This document shows, one piece after another, positions 26,360 to 35,057 of a stretch of DNA of 49,025 nt. The notes beneath the pieces were generated by a model. The model was not told the DNA's origin. It saw only the letters and a list, made by a program, of their open reading frames with translations, and ran no database searches. The position numbers were made by a program, and so were the translations under genes. Within the stretch, counting starts at the first letter, position 1; the number at the start of each line of letters is the position of its first letter. Location of the stretch: the NCBI GenBank assembly GCA_949289125.1, contig CASEME010000009.1, positions 1 through 49,025 of the forward strand. Direction: 5' to 3'. This DNA comes from an uncultured Eubacteriales bacterium. Its GTDB lineage: Bacteria > Bacillota > Clostridia > Christensenellales > CAG-314.

Positions 26360-26920
26360 TTGGCTACAAAAACTAAAAAGACCGAATGCAGATTGAAGAC
26401 GGCTTATACCGAACAGATCGTTCCTCAATTGGTTAAGGAATTCGGCTACAAAAATATCAACGAAGTACCTAAGCTGGTAAAGATAGTTGTCAACTCCGGT
26501 TTGGGTGACGTAAAAGACAACAGCAAGAGTTTTCAACTTGCTGTAGAAGAATTGAAAGCTATTACGGGACAAAAACCTCTTGTTACCAACAGCAAACTGT
26601 CTGTTGCTAACTTCAAAGTAAGAAAAGGTATGCCCGTTGGTGCAAAAGTAACTTTGCGCGGCAACCGCATGTACGAATTTTTGGACAAGCTGGTAAGCAT
26701 AGCTTTGCCCCGCGTAAGAGACTTCCACGGCGTTCCCTCCAACTTTGATGGCAGAGGCAACTATACATTGGGCGTTAAGGAACAACTTATCTTCCCCGAA
26801 ATCGTGTATGACCAAGTGGAAAAGACGAGAGGCTTTGACGTAACCTTTGTTACCACTGCAAAGACGGACGCAGAAGGCAAATCTTTGCTTAAGAGTTTGG
26901 GCGTACCGTTCAGAGCGTAA
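26360..26920 (+). CDS. rplE: 50S ribosomal protein L5 (uL5)
   Basis: A 186-residue 5S-rRNA-binding protein of the central protuberance. Segments [12 protein letters not shown]-like ([18 protein letters not shown]) and [19 protein letters not shown] are diagnostic. The start is TTG at 26360 with AAGGAGG upstream; the next in-frame ATG is far inside the conserved region. TTG is rare among ribosomal genes. Confidence 0.95.
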   Translation: MATKTKKTECRLKTAYTEQIVPQLVKEFGYKNINEVPKLVKIVVNSGLGDVKDNSKSFQLAVEELKAITGQKPLVTNSKLSVANFKVRKGMPVGAKVTLRGNRMYEFLDKLVSIALPRVRDFHGVPSNFDGRGNYTLGVKEQLIFPEIVYDQVEKTRGFDVTFVTTAKTDAEGKSLLKSLGVPFRA

Positions 26921-26938
26921 AGAGTGAGGTAATGAGAA

Positions 26939-27124
26939 ATGGCTAAAAAATCAATGATAAACAAACAACAGAGAACACCAAAGTATAAGACAAGAGCATA
27001 TACTCGTTGTTCTATCTGCGGCCGTCCGCACTCTGTATTGAGAAAGTACGGCATTTGCAGAATTTGTTTTAGAGAAAAGGCGTATAAGGGAGAAATCCCC
27101 GGCGTTAAAAAAGCAAGCTGGTAA
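26939..27124 (+). CDS. rpsZ: 30S ribosomal protein S14, zinc-binding type (uS14)
   Basis: A 61-residue S14 of the short, zinc-containing type, with CSICGRP and CRICFRE giving the four-cysteine site. It joins S3 and S10 in the 30S head. Firmicutes often carry this type in the spc operon and a zinc-free paralogue elsewhere. Start ATG has GTGAGG upstream. Confidence 0.96.
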   Translation: MAKKSMINKQQRTPKYKTRAYTRCSICGRPHSVLRKYGICRICFREKAYKGEIPGVKKASW

Positions 27125-27137
27125 GGAGGAAATAATA

Positions 27138-27536
27138 ATGGTTGTAACAGATCCTATTGCAGATATGCTTACTCGTATCAGAAATGCTATTACGGCAAAA
27201 CACGCCGATGTGGAAATCCCCGCTTCCAAGATGAAGACGGCAATAGCTGAGATTCTTGTTGAGGAAGGATACATTGCAGGATACGAAGTAATAGAAAAAG
27301 AATTGCAAAACTCTTTGAAAGTGACTTTGAAGTACGGCGCAAAAGGTGAGAAAGTTATCACCGGTTTGAAACGTATCAGCAAGCCCGGTTTGAGAGTATA
27401 TGCAAAGTCGGAAGAACTTCCCAAGGTTTTGAACGGTTTGGGTATTGCAATCGTCAGCACCAATAAGGGAATTATGACAGACAAAAAGGCAAGAACACAA
27501 AACCTTGGCGGTGAAGTGCTTGCTTATGTGTGGTAA
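27138..27536 (+). CDS. rpsH: 30S ribosomal protein S8 (uS8)
   Basis: A 132-residue central-domain assembly protein, and in E. coli the repressor of the spc operon. It starts [13 protein letters not shown] and ends [18 protein letters not shown]...GGEVLAYVW, as expected. Start ATG follows AAGGAGG. Normal length. Confidence 0.97.
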   Translation: MVVTDPIADMLTRIRNAITAKHADVEIPASKMKTAIAEILVEEGYIAGYEVIEKELQNSLKVTLKYGAKGEKVITGLKRISKPGLRVYAKSEELPKVLNGLGIAIVSTNKGIMTDKKARTQNLGGEVLAYVW

Positions 27537-27550
27537 GGAGGTAGGTATTT

Positions 27551-28090
27551 ATGTCGAGAATCGGAAAAAAACCTATTGAAATACCCGCAGGCGTAACAGT
27601 AACTGTTGCTGGCAACGATGTGACTGTAAAAGGTCCCAAAGGAACTTTGAGTCGCAAAGTAGTAGACGGCATCGCTGTTGAAGTAAAAGATAACCACGTT
27701 GTTTGCACCATTGTTGTTAACAGCAAGGACGTTGACGCAAAGCACGGTCTTACAAGAGCATTGCTCAACAACATGGTACACGGTGTAACACATGGTTTTA
27801 CCAAAACTATGATAATCAACGGCGTAGGTTACAAATCTCAGGTAAACGGTAACAAATTAGTGCTTAATATCGGCTATTCGCACCCTGTGGAGATGGAAGC
27901 ACCCGCAGGTATCAAGTTTGAATGCACCAGCGCAACAGAAATTGTTGTAAGCGGCTGCGACAAAGAACTTGTAGGACAAACTGCCGCTAATCTCAAGGCA
28001 AAGCGTCCGGTCGAGCCTTACCACGCTTACGGTATTCGTTACAAGGACGAAGTCGTAATTATGAAGGAAGGCAAGAAAGCAGGTAAGTAA
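27551..28090 (+). CDS. rplF: 50S ribosomal protein L6 (uL6)
   Basis: A 179-residue two-domain protein near the sarcin-ricin loop and the factor-binding site. MSRIGKKPIEIPAGV at the start and KAKRPVEPYHAYGIRYKDE near the end are diagnostic. Start ATG follows AAGGAGGT. Normal length. Confidence 0.97.
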   Translation: MSRIGKKPIEIPAGVTVTVAGNDVTVKGPKGTLSRKVVDGIAVEVKDNHVVCTIVVNSKDVDAKHGLTRALLNNMVHGVTHGFTKTMIINGVGYKSQVNGNKLVLNIGYSHPVEMEAPAGIKFECTSATEIVVSGCDKELVGQTAANLKAKRPVEPYHAYGIRYKDEVVIMKEGKKAGK

Positions 28091-28102
28091 GGAGTGTAGA
28101 AA

Positions 28103-28465
28103 ATGATTAACAAAATTGATAAGAATGCCGACAGAAAAGTTAGGCACGCAAGAGTAAGAAAAAAGGTGTTCGGCACCAGCGCAAAGCCTCGTCTTTGTGT
28201 GTATCGCAGCACCAACTACATCTACGCTCAAATTATTGACGACATAACAGGTAACACATTGGCTTCTTCTTCCAGTCTTGCATTGGCTAAGACGTTGAAA
28301 GGTAAGACCAAGACAGATTCGTCCAAAGCAGTAGGTTTGGATGTTGCTAAGAAAGCATTGGAATTGGGTATCAAGGAAGTTGTTTTCGACCGCGGCGGCT
28401 ACATCTACACGGGACGTGTTGCAGCGTTGGCTGACGGCGCAAGAGAAGCCGGACTGAAATTCTAA
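28103..28465 (+). CDS. rplR: 50S ribosomal protein L18 (uL18)
   Basis: A 120-residue 5S-rRNA-binding protein. [20 protein letters not shown] and the end [20 protein letters not shown] are typical. Start ATG follows AAGGAGT. Its stop codon shares bases with an ATG that I do not use for rpsE. Confidence 0.97.
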   Translation: MINKIDKNADRKVRHARVRKKVFGTSAKPRLCVYRSTNYIYAQIIDDITGNTLASSSSLALAKTLKGKTKTDSSKAVGLDVAKKALELGIKEVVFDRGGYIYTGRVAALADGAREAGLKF

Positions 28466-28479
28466 TGGGAGGAAGCTCA

Positions 28480-29115
28480 ATGGAAAACGTTCAAGAAGTA
28501 GAAGTAGTTGTTGCAGAAGCAGCAAACGACAATGCTCAACCTGCTGCAAGTGCAGAGCAACCCAAAAGACACAGCGGTGAACGTCGCCCCGACAGACGCG
28601 GTGGCAGACGCAACAATCGCGAAAGAGATAACAAAGAAGACGATGGTCTTATCAAAAAGACAGTTGACATCAACCGCGTTACCAAGGTTGTAAAAGGCGG
28701 ACGTACAATGCGTTTTGCAGCATTGGTAGTTGTAGGCGATGGCAAAGGTCATGTAGGCGTAGGTATGGGCAAAGCTGCCGAAGTACCTCAAGCTATTGAA
28801 AAGGCTACACAAAAAGCTAAAAAATCCATGGTGCACATTGCATTGCAAGGCACCAGCATACCTCACGAGGTAATAGGCAAGTTCGGTCGCGGCAAAGTAC
28901 TTTTGATGCCCGCACAAGCTGGTACCGGTGTTATTTCAGGTGGTCCTGCAAGAAACGTGTTGGAAGCAGTTGGCGTTAAGGATATCCGTACCAAGTCTTA
29001 CGGTTCCAACAACCCCATCAACTGTGTAAAAGCAACTTTCAACGGACTTATGGCTTTGCGTTCGCCCGAACAAATTGCGGGATTGCGTGGCAAGACCGTA
29101 GAAGAAATATTGTAA
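28480..29115 (+). CDS. rpsE: 30S ribosomal protein S5 (uS5) with extended N-terminus
   Basis: A 211-residue decoding-fidelity protein, against about 166 usually. The start chosen is ATG at 28480, with GGGAGG seven bases upstream; an ATG at 28465 overlaps that site. Residues 1-50 are an extension, acidic and Ala-rich then Arg/Asn-rich ([18 protein letters not shown]), before the normal double-stranded-RNA-binding domain ([18 protein letters not shown]) and C-terminal domain. The extension would lie on the solvent side near the mRNA entry channel (inference). Confidence 0.95.
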   Translation: MENVQEVEVVVAEAANDNAQPAASAEQPKRHSGERRPDRRGGRRNNRERDNKEDDGLIKKTVDINRVTKVVKGGRTMRFAALVVVGDGKGHVGVGMGKAAEVPQAIEKATQKAKKSMVHIALQGTSIPHEVIGKFGRGKVLLMPAQAGTGVISGGPARNVLEAVGVKDIRTKSYGSNNPINCVKATFNGLMALRSPEQIAGLRGKTVEEIL

Positions 29116-29132
29116 TACGGAGGGAGACATAG

Positions 29133-29474
29133 ATGACAGACATCAAAGAAAAGAGCGCAAAAAAGACAACCGCTCCCAAAAAATCTCCTGCCAAGAAAGC
29201 TAATCAACCTTTGTACGTCAACGGCAGATACGTTGTTGTCAAAGAGTTGCCGCAAAAACCCAAAAAAGGTACCAAACCTTATGCTTTGGGTAGCAAAAAA
29301 GTTAAGGTTACTTTGGTAAAGAGCGTAAACGGTTGTTTGGAAGGACAACAACGTACAATCGAGGCTTTGGGCTTGAAAAAGATTCACCAAAGTCGTGTAC
29401 TCAACGATAACGAAGCTATACGCGGTATGCTCTTTAAGGTAAAGCACCTTGTCGTTGTCGAAGAAGTGAAGTAA
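29133..29474 (+). CDS. rpmD: 50S ribosomal protein L30 (uL30) with extended N-terminus
   Basis: The last 57 residues match bacterial L30 ([20 protein letters not shown], then [13 protein letters not shown]), which is normally about 60 residues in total. Here 113 residues are encoded; the first half is Lys/Ala/Thr/Pro-rich ([19 protein letters not shown]). ATG at 29133 has CGGAGGGAG upstream and no later start is well placed, so the extension looks real. Confidence 0.92.
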   Translation: MTDIKEKSAKKTTAPKKSPAKKANQPLYVNGRYVVVKELPQKPKKGTKPYALGSKKVKVTLVKSVNGCLEGQQRTIEALGLKKIHQSRVLNDNEAIRGMLFKVKHLVVVEEVK

Positions 29475-29488
29475 GGAGGCTAACAATT

Positions 29489-29938
29489 ATGAGAATTCAT
29501 ACCATACAACCTTCCGAGGGAGCAACGACAAGCTCCAAGAGATTGGGCAGAGGTATCGGAAGCGGTCTCGGCAAAACCAGCGGTAAAGGTCACAAAGGTC
29601 AGTGGGCAAGAAGTGGCGGCGGTGTACGCCCCGGCTTCGAAGGTGGTCAAACACCTCTCGCAAGACGTTTGCCTAAGCGCGGTTTTAACAACAAAAACTT
29701 TGCTGTGACATACGACATTGTCAATGTAGACCAACTCAACGCTTTCAAAAGCGGTACAACTGTTACACCCGAATTGTTGTGCGAACAACGTATCGTTACA
29801 TTCAAACACAACGGTGGCGTAAAAGTTTTGGGCAGTGGTCAGTTGACTAAGAAATTGACGGTAAAAGCCAACAAATTTTCTGCATCTGCAAAGCAGGCTA
29901 TCGAAGCTGCAGGTGGCACAGTAGAGGTAATTGAATAA
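29489..29938 (+). CDS. rplO: 50S ribosomal protein L15 (uL15)
   Basis: A 149-residue late-assembly protein with the Gly/Arg-rich N-terminal arm ([20 protein letters not shown]) and globular C-terminal domain. Normal length. Start ATG follows AAGGAGG. Its stop overlaps the secY start by one base (TAATG), coupling the last ribosomal gene of the spc block to the translocon gene. Confidence 0.97.
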   Translation: MRIHTIQPSEGATTSSKRLGRGIGSGLGKTSGKGHKGQWARSGGGVRPGFEGGQTPLARRLPKRGFNNKNFAVTYDIVNVDQLNAFKSGTTVTPELLCEQRIVTFKHNGGVKVLGSGQLTKKLTVKANKFSASAKQAIEAAGGTVEVIE

Positions 29939-31257
29939 TGATAGAAACATTCAGAAATGCCTTTAAGATAAAGGAAGTACGCAAAAAGATATTGTTGACA
30001 ATCTTGTTTGTAATTATCTACAGACTTGGTTGCTACATTCAGGTCCCGGGTTTTGCCGGCATCGAGCTGGATACTTCGGGCGGTGTGGACTTGATAACCA
30101 TACTCAATGCAATCACAGGTAGTGCGTTGAGTCAGGGTACTCTGTTCGCTATCGGCATTTCGCCGTACATCAATGCATCAATTATTATGCAGTTGTTGAC
30201 GGTAGCTATTCCGCCGCTTGAGAGAATGTCCAAAAACGGCGAAGAAGGCAAAAAGAAAATTGCAGTAATCACACGTTGGGTTACTTTGGTGCTTGCAATA
30301 GTAAGCGCTATTGGTGTAGTATTAGGTTTGGGCGGAGACAGCGCGTTGGATACCAACTTTATGGGCGGTATAGCAGCAGACTTCTTCACAGCTAACATCT
30401 GGGTACTTTATATATTCGTAGTGTTTATACTTGTAGCCGGCAGCATGCTTTGCATGTGGTTAGGCGAGCGTATCACCGAATACGGAATATCCAACGGTAT
30501 CTCGCTTATCATCTTTGTAGGTATTTTGTCTACAGCAGGTACAGCAATCATCTCCTCCATACAGGGTGGCAACTGGTTGCAATTAGGTATATTCCTTGTA
30601 TCTATCATATTGATATTTGCATTTATCGTATGGGTAGACGGTGCTGAACGCAAAATCAAAATTCAGTATGCAAAACAAGTAAAAGGCAACAAAATGTATG
30701 GCGGACAAAGCAATACTATCCCCATCAAAGTCAATGGCTCAGGCGTTATGCCTTTGATATTTGCCTTTGCATTGCTCAGCTTCCCCTCAATGCTTATCCA
30801 AACATTCTGGGCAGATTCTACAAGCGGTTTTGTAACTTTCTGGAACAACTACATGGGTACAGGTACAGTAGTTTATACTGTTTTCCTTGCAATACTGATA
30901 TTCTTGTTTAGTTACTTCTATGCACAGATTCAGTTTAACCCTATGGAGATAAGCAAAAATATCCAAGCTAACGGCGGTTCGATAATCGGTATCAGACCAG
31001 GACGCGAGACTACAGAATATCTTGCAAAAGTTATCAGCCGTATTACGCTGTGGGGTGCAATCTTCTTGGCTATTATAGCTCTTGTACCGTCTTTGCTGTT
31101 CAGCATACCAAGCTGGATAGGCGGCGCAAGCGATATGTCACTTATCAACTCATTTAGCGCAACAGGTATGTTGATTACCGTTTCTGTAGCTTTGGAATTC
31201 AACAAAGCATTGGAAAATCAAATACTTATGCGCCATTACAAATCGTTTTTGAAGTAA
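29938..31257 (+). CDS. secY: Protein translocase subunit SecY
   Basis: The channel subunit of the Sec translocon in the cytoplasmic membrane. The 439 residues show ten hydrophobic helices, the N-terminal RKKILLTILFVIIYRLGCYI, the plug-region segment GISPYINASIIMQLL, and the C-terminal cytoplasmic loops (GIRPGRETTEYLAKVI) that contact SecA and the ribosome. Length is normal. The ATG shares its A with the rplO stop codon. Confidence 0.97.
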   Translation: MIETFRNAFKIKEVRKKILLTILFVIIYRLGCYIQVPGFAGIELDTSGGVDLITILNAITGSALSQGTLFAIGISPYINASIIMQLLTVAIPPLERMSKNGEEGKKKIAVITRWVTLVLAIVSAIGVVLGLGGDSALDTNFMGGIAADFFTANIWVLYIFVVFILVAGSMLCMWLGERITEYGISNGISLIIFVGILSTAGTAIISSIQGGNWLQLGIFLVSIILIFAFIVWVDGAERKIKIQYAKQVKGNKMYGGQSNTIPIKVNGSGVMPLIFAFALLSFPSMLIQTFWADSTSGFVTFWNNYMGTGTVVYTVFLAILIFLFSYFYAQIQFNPMEISKNIQANGGSIIGIRPGRETTEYLAKVISRITLWGAIFLAIIALVPSLLFSIPSWIGGASDMSLINSFSATGMLITVSVALEFNKALENQILMRHYKSFLK

Positions 31258-31258
31258 T

Positions 31259-31879
31259 ATGAAAATAATACTTTTGGGTGCGCCCGGTTCTGGCAAAGGA
31301 ACACACGCACAACAACTTACAAAGCAACTCAATATTCCTCAAATTTCCACGGGCGATATCTTCCGTAAGAACCTCAAAGAAGGTACGCCTTTGGGTTTGC
31401 AGGTAAAAGACATTTTGGCTCAGGGCAAACTTGTGCCGGATGAAATAACCGTAGCAATAGTAAAAGACAGATTGGCAGAGCCCGACTGTGCCAACGGTTA
31501 TATATTGGACGGCTTCCCTCGCTCTATCAAACAAGCAGAGGAGCTGGACAAATTTGACAACATCGACTGTGCAGTAGAGATCGATGTGGACAAGGATGCA
31601 ATAGTGCGTCGTTTGTCCGGCAGACGTTTCTGCCCCGACTGCAATGGTACATTCCATATATCTACTTTGTCAGACGCTACCAAGTGCCCCGCTTGCGGAG
31701 GCAAACTTATCGTTCGTGAGGACGACAAAGAGGCAACTGTCAAAGAGAGATTGCGCGTTTACGACGAGACAACCGCACCTTTGTTGCAATACTACAAAGC
31801 ACAAGGCAAACTCAAAACTGTAGACGGCAACGGCACAATAGAGGAAGTGTACGCAAAAATATTGAAGGTATTGCAATGA
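31259..31879 (+). CDS. adk: Adenylate kinase, zinc-lid type
   Basis: Converts ATP + AMP to two ADP. The 206 residues show the P-loop GAPGSGKGTHA (about 7-17), the AMP-binding ISTGDIFR segment, DGFPRSIKQAE, and a LID carrying CPDC and CPAC, the four-cysteine zinc site typical of Gram-positive enzymes. Slightly shorter than the usual 214-217. Start ATG begins two bases after the secY stop; the 3' end overlaps map by four bases (ATGA). Confidence 0.97.
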   Translation: MKIILLGAPGSGKGTHAQQLTKQLNIPQISTGDIFRKNLKEGTPLGLQVKDILAQGKLVPDEITVAIVKDRLAEPDCANGYILDGFPRSIKQAEELDKFDNIDCAVEIDVDKDAIVRRLSGRRFCPDCNGTFHISTLSDATKCPACGGKLIVREDDKEATVKERLRVYDETTAPLLQYYKAQGKLKTVDGNGTIEEVYAKILKVLQ

Positions 31880-32625
31880 TATCTATCAAAAGTAAAGAAC
31901 AAATACAGTTGATGCGTCGTGCCAATCAAATTGTCCGCGATACGCTCAATCTTCTCATTGAGCATACTCGTGAGGGTATTACCACTTACGAGTTGGACAG
32001 ATTGGCGCACGACTACATCACAAAGCAAGGTGCAGTTCCCAGCTTTTTGGGATACAACGGTTTTCCTGCAAGTATCTGCGTGTCTATCGACTGCGAAGTT
32101 GTGCACGGCATACCTTCCAAAAAAAGACGTTTGGAAGAAGGTCAGATTGTCAGCTATGACGTAGGCGCAATTTTTGAAGGTTGGAACGGTGACGCTGCGC
32201 GCACAGTGGGCGTGGGCATCATCTCAGACCAATGCCAACGTCTTATTGATGTGACCGAACAGAGCTTTTTTGAGGGTGTAAAAGCCATTGTGCCTGATGT
32301 CACTCGTTTGGGTGATTTGGGGCACGCTATTCAACGTTATGCCGAGAGTTTTGGCTACGGCGTTGTGCGCGAATTGGTAGGGCACGGTATAGGCAGACAC
32401 ATGCATGAAGAACCTGATGTGCCTAATTATGGTACGGCAGGTCACGGTATGCGTCTTACAAAAGGTATGACCATAGCAATCGAGCCTATGATCAATATGG
32501 GCACGGAAAAGGTCGACTTTATGTCAGACGGCTGGACAGTAAAGACGCGCGACCGCAAACCTTCTGCACACTATGAAAACACTATAGCAATAACAGACAA
32601 CGGTGTAGAGATACTCAGTCTGTAA
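31876..32625 (+). CDS. map: Methionine aminopeptidase, type I
   Basis: Removes the initiator methionine from nascent proteins. The 249 residues show the pita-bread fold motifs with the metal ligands: Asp in SYDVGAIFEGWNGDAART (two Asp), His in GHGIGRHMHEEP, Glu in IAIEPMINMG and Glu in HYENTIAIT. Length is standard. It overlaps adk by four bases and is followed 14 bases later by the KOW-domain gene. Confidence 0.97.
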   Translation: MISIKSKEQIQLMRRANQIVRDTLNLLIEHTREGITTYELDRLAHDYITKQGAVPSFLGYNGFPASICVSIDCEVVHGIPSKKRRLEEGQIVSYDVGAIFEGWNGDAARTVGVGIISDQCQRLIDVTEQSFFEGVKAIVPDVTRLGDLGHAIQRYAESFGYGVVRELVGHGIGRHMHEEPDVPNYGTAGHGMRLTKGMTIAIEPMINMGTEKVDFMSDGWTVKTRDRKPSAHYENTIAITDNGVEILSL

Positions 32626-32639
32626 ACGGCAGGTGCGAC

Positions 32640-32927
32640 ATGAAAGACTGCAAATTGGTAGTGGGCAGCGTTGTGTTGTCCAAAAAAGGTAGAGATAAGG
32701 GTAACTACTTTGTGGTAGTTGCACTTAACGGGGACTTAGCGTTTATTGCCGACGGCGACAAGCATATGCTTATAAGTCCGAAAAAAAAGAATATCAAGCA
32801 CTTAGCTCCCAACGGAGAAGTTTTGCCTGTAATAGCGCAAAAATTGCAGCTTAAGCGCAAAGTGTTCGACAGTGAAGTGCGAAGTGCATTAAGACAGTTT
32901 AACCAACCGTCTGAAAATAATCAATAA
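32640..32927 (+). CDS. KOW-domain RNA-binding protein (L14e-like)
   Basis: A 95-residue protein with a KOW-type start ([21 protein letters not shown]). It resembles the small L14e/L27e-like proteins found between map and infA in many Clostridia. Those are assumed to bind RNA or ribosomes but their role is not defined. The C-terminal 30 residues are basic. Position in the operon supports a translation-linked function. Confidence 0.85.
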   Translation: MKDCKLVVGSVVLSKKGRDKGNYFVVVALNGDLAFIADGDKHMLISPKKKNIKHLAPNGEVLPVIAQKLQLKRKVFDSEVRSALRQFNQPSENNQ

Positions 32928-32937
32928 GGAGATAGTT

Positions 32938-33162
32938 ATGTCCAAAGACGACGTAATCGAGGTTGAAGGTACGGTAGTAGAAGCGTTGCGCAATGCCGAG
33001 TTTAGAGTACGATTGACCAACAATCACGAGATTTTAGCTTATGTTTCGGGTAAATTGAGAATACATTCCATTCGCATTCTCCCGGGAGATGCCGTCAAAG
33101 TGGAGATGAGTCCATACGACCTTACCAAAGGTAGAATAGTGTGGCGTTCCAAAGGCAATTAA
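32938..33162 (+). CDS. infA: Translation initiation factor IF-1
   Basis: A 74-residue OB-fold protein that binds the 30S A site during initiation. [20 protein letters not shown] and the end [20 protein letters not shown] are diagnostic. Start ATG follows AAGGAGAT. Normal length. Confidence 0.97.
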   Translation: MSKDDVIEVEGTVVEALRNAEFRVRLTNNHEILAYVSGKLRIHSIRILPGDAVKVEMSPYDLTKGRIVWRSKGN

Positions 33163-33237
33163 CAGATACAATAACTATCACAGCAAGATAACGACTTTTT
33201 TGAAAGTTTGCCTTGATACAAGGCATAGGAGGACAAC

Positions 33238-33354
33238 ATGAAAGTAAAACCGTCAGTAAAACCAATGTGCGACAAGTGCAAAGTAATTAAACGTAACGGC
33301 AAAGTTATGGTTATTTGCTCCAAGTACCCCAAGCACAAGCAAAGACAAGGCTAA
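33238..33354 (+). CDS. rpmJ: 50S ribosomal protein L36 (bL36), zinc form
   Basis: A 38-residue protein encoded by ATG at 33238 with AGGAGG eight bases upstream. It reads [20 protein letters not shown] and onward to PKHKQRQG, with the Cys-x2-Cys, Cys and His of the zinc-containing form. It is one residue longer than usual near the last zinc ligands (CSKYPKH). Confidence 0.97.
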   Translation: MKVKPSVKPMCDKCKVIKRNGKVMVICSKYPKHKQRQG

Positions 33355-33384
33355 GAGCAATATCGGATACACTCACGCTTAAGT

Positions 33385-33421
33385 TCAATCAACATCATTC
33401 CACAAAGGTTGATTGATTTTT
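33385..33421 (+). terminator. Intrinsic terminator or attenuator between rpmJ and rpsM
   Basis: A 9-bp perfect stem TCAATCAAC/GTTGATTGA with a 14-base loop, followed directly by five T. It lies inside the ribosomal cluster, 31 bases after rpmJ and 81 bases before rpsM. It should reduce or regulate read-through into the alpha block. No strong promoter is visible between it and rpsM, so some read-through is probably required. Confidence 0.75.
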
Positions 33422-33501
33422 GCCGTGTTAATATATATCCTTCAACAAAACAAAGCAAATTTACGGCATAAAGCCGCAACATCAATCAAGGAGAAATTAC
33501 A

Positions 33502-33879
33502 ATGGCTCGTATTTCCGGTGTAGATTTACCAAGAGAAAAACGTATAGAAATAGGTCTTACCTACATTCACGGTATAGGCCGTACAACAGCGGACAGAATT
33601 TTGGAAGTTACAGGCATCAACCCCGATACACGCGTAAAAGACTTGTCTGAGGACGATGTTTCCAAGATCCGTGAATATATCGAAAAAAATCTTCATGTAG
33701 AGGGTGACCTCAGAAGAGAAGTTTCTTTGAACATAAAAAGACATATGGAGATTGGTTCGTACAGAGGCATTCGCCACAGAAAAGGCTTGCCCGTAAGAGG
33801 ACAATCTACTAAGCAAAACGCTCGCACGAGAAAAGGTCCCAAACGTACTGTTGCTCGTGGCAAGAAAGCGGCTAAGTAA
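33502..33879 (+). CDS. rpsM: 30S ribosomal protein S13 (uS13)
   Basis: A 125-residue 30S-head protein contacting P-site tRNA and the 50S subunit. [20 protein letters not shown] and the C-terminal [19 protein letters not shown] are diagnostic. Start ATG follows AAGGAGA. It opens the alpha block after the internal terminator. Confidence 0.97.
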   Translation: MARISGVDLPREKRIEIGLTYIHGIGRTTADRILEVTGINPDTRVKDLSEDDVSKIREYIEKNLHVEGDLRREVSLNIKRHMEIGSYRGIRHRKGLPVRGQSTKQNARTRKGPKRTVARGKKAAK

Positions 33880-33892
33880 GGAGGAATAACAA

Positions 33893-34282
33893 ATGGCAGT
33901 AAAGAAAGTTGTCAAGAAAAAGAAAGATCTTCGCAAAGTTGACAAAGGACAAGTGCATATTCACGCCTCCTTCAACAACACTATTGTTACAATTACCGAT
34001 ACCAACGGCAATGCTTTGGCAGCTTGCAGTGCAGGCAGTCTTGGCTATCGCGGTTCTCGTAAGAGCACAGCTTTTGCAGCTCAGCAAGCAGCTGAGATTG
34101 CAGCTAAGAAAGCTAAGGAATACGGACTTCGTTCTGTAGAAGTATATGTCAAAGGTCCCGGACAAGGCAGAGAGTCTGCTATTCGCGCTATGCAAACGGC
34201 GGAGATAGAAGTAACACTTATTCGTGACGTATCACCCATACCTCACAACGGTTGCCGTCCCCCCAAGCGCAGAAGAATATAA
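33893..34282 (+). CDS. rpsK: 30S ribosomal protein S11 (uS11)
   Basis: A 129-residue platform protein near the mRNA exit. [20 protein letters not shown] and the end [18 protein letters not shown] are standard. Start ATG follows AAGGAGG. Normal length. Confidence 0.97.
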   Translation: MAVKKVVKKKKDLRKVDKGQVHIHASFNNTIVTITDTNGNALAACSAGSLGYRGSRKSTAFAAQQAAEIAAKKAKEYGLRSVEVYVKGPGQGRESAIRAMQTAEIEVTLIRDVSPIPHNGCRPPKRRRI

Positions 34283-34304
34283 TCAATAAAGGAGATATTG
34301 AATT

Positions 34305-34931
34305 ATGGCAAGATATACAAGCGCGGATTGCCGTCTGTGCAGACGCGAAAAATGCAAACTGTTTTTGAAAGGTGACAGATGCTATTCGGAAAAATGTGCT
34401 TTGACCAAGCGCAACAAGATACCCGGACAGCACGCCGATGGTAGAAAGAAGATAACAGAATATGGTTTGCAGTTGAGAGAAAAACAAAAGACCAAGAGAA
34501 TTTACGGTTTGCAGGAAAAACAATTTCACAAATACTATGAAGAAGCAGAGCGCATGAGCGGTATGACAGGTGCTACAATGCTTATTCTTTTGGAACAAAG
34601 ACTTGACAACGTTGTATACCGTATGGGTATCGGCGTATCGAGAAGTCAGGCTCGTCAGTTTGTCAATCACGGACTTATCACTGTCAACGGTAAGCGCGTA
34701 ACTATCCCTGCATATCAGGTAAAAGTTGGCGACGTAATTGGCATTAAAGAAAAGAAGGCAAATCAGGTATTGTTCCAAGAATTGAAACAAGCCAAAAAAC
34801 CCGGTAATCTCCCCAAATGGTTGGAGTTTGTTCCGTCTGAGTTGCAAGGCAAAGTAATTGCTGCCCCCACAAGAGAAGATATCGACATGAATATCCAAGA
34901 GCATATGATTGTCGAGTTGTACTCCAAGTAA
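34305..34931 (+). CDS. rpsD: 30S ribosomal protein S4 (uS4), zinc type
   Basis: A 208-residue primary 16S-rRNA-binding protein and known autoregulator of its own operon in several bacteria. The N-terminus holds a cysteine cluster (CRLCRREKCKLFLKG, then CYSEKC) that likely binds zinc; the S4 RNA-binding domain follows (RLDNVVYRMGIGVSRSQARQ). Start ATG follows AAAGGAGAT. The following spacer to rpoA has three hairpins. Confidence 0.97.
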   Translation: MARYTSADCRLCRREKCKLFLKGDRCYSEKCALTKRNKIPGQHADGRKKITEYGLQLREKQKTKRIYGLQEKQFHKYYEEAERMSGMTGATMLILLEQRLDNVVYRMGIGVSRSQARQFVNHGLITVNGKRVTIPAYQVKVGDVIGIKEKKANQVLFQELKQAKKPGNLPKWLEFVPSELQGKVIAAPTREDIDMNIQEHMIVELYSK

Positions 34932-34941
34932 CAAATAGCCG

Positions 34942-35024
34942 ATACGGTAGTGTACCGTATTACAACGTCTGTACAACAAAAGTGTATAACAGGCGTTTGG
35001 ACGGAGACGAGACACACTCTCGTC
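34942..35024 (+). promoter_or_regulatory. Three consecutive hairpins between rpsD and rpoA
   Basis: Hairpin 1: ATACGGTA/TACCGTAT (34942-34960, 3-base loop). Hairpin 2: AACGTCTGT/ACAGGCGTT (34964-34997, one G-U pair). Hairpin 3: GACGAGA/TCTCGTC (35006-35024, 5-base loop). None has a T-tract. This is the only large structured gap inside the alpha block, and may be an RNA processing site or the target of a ribosomal protein such as S4 (inference). Confidence 0.65.
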
Positions 35025-35057
35025 ACAACAAATATATTATAAGGAGATTGTTGTCCA

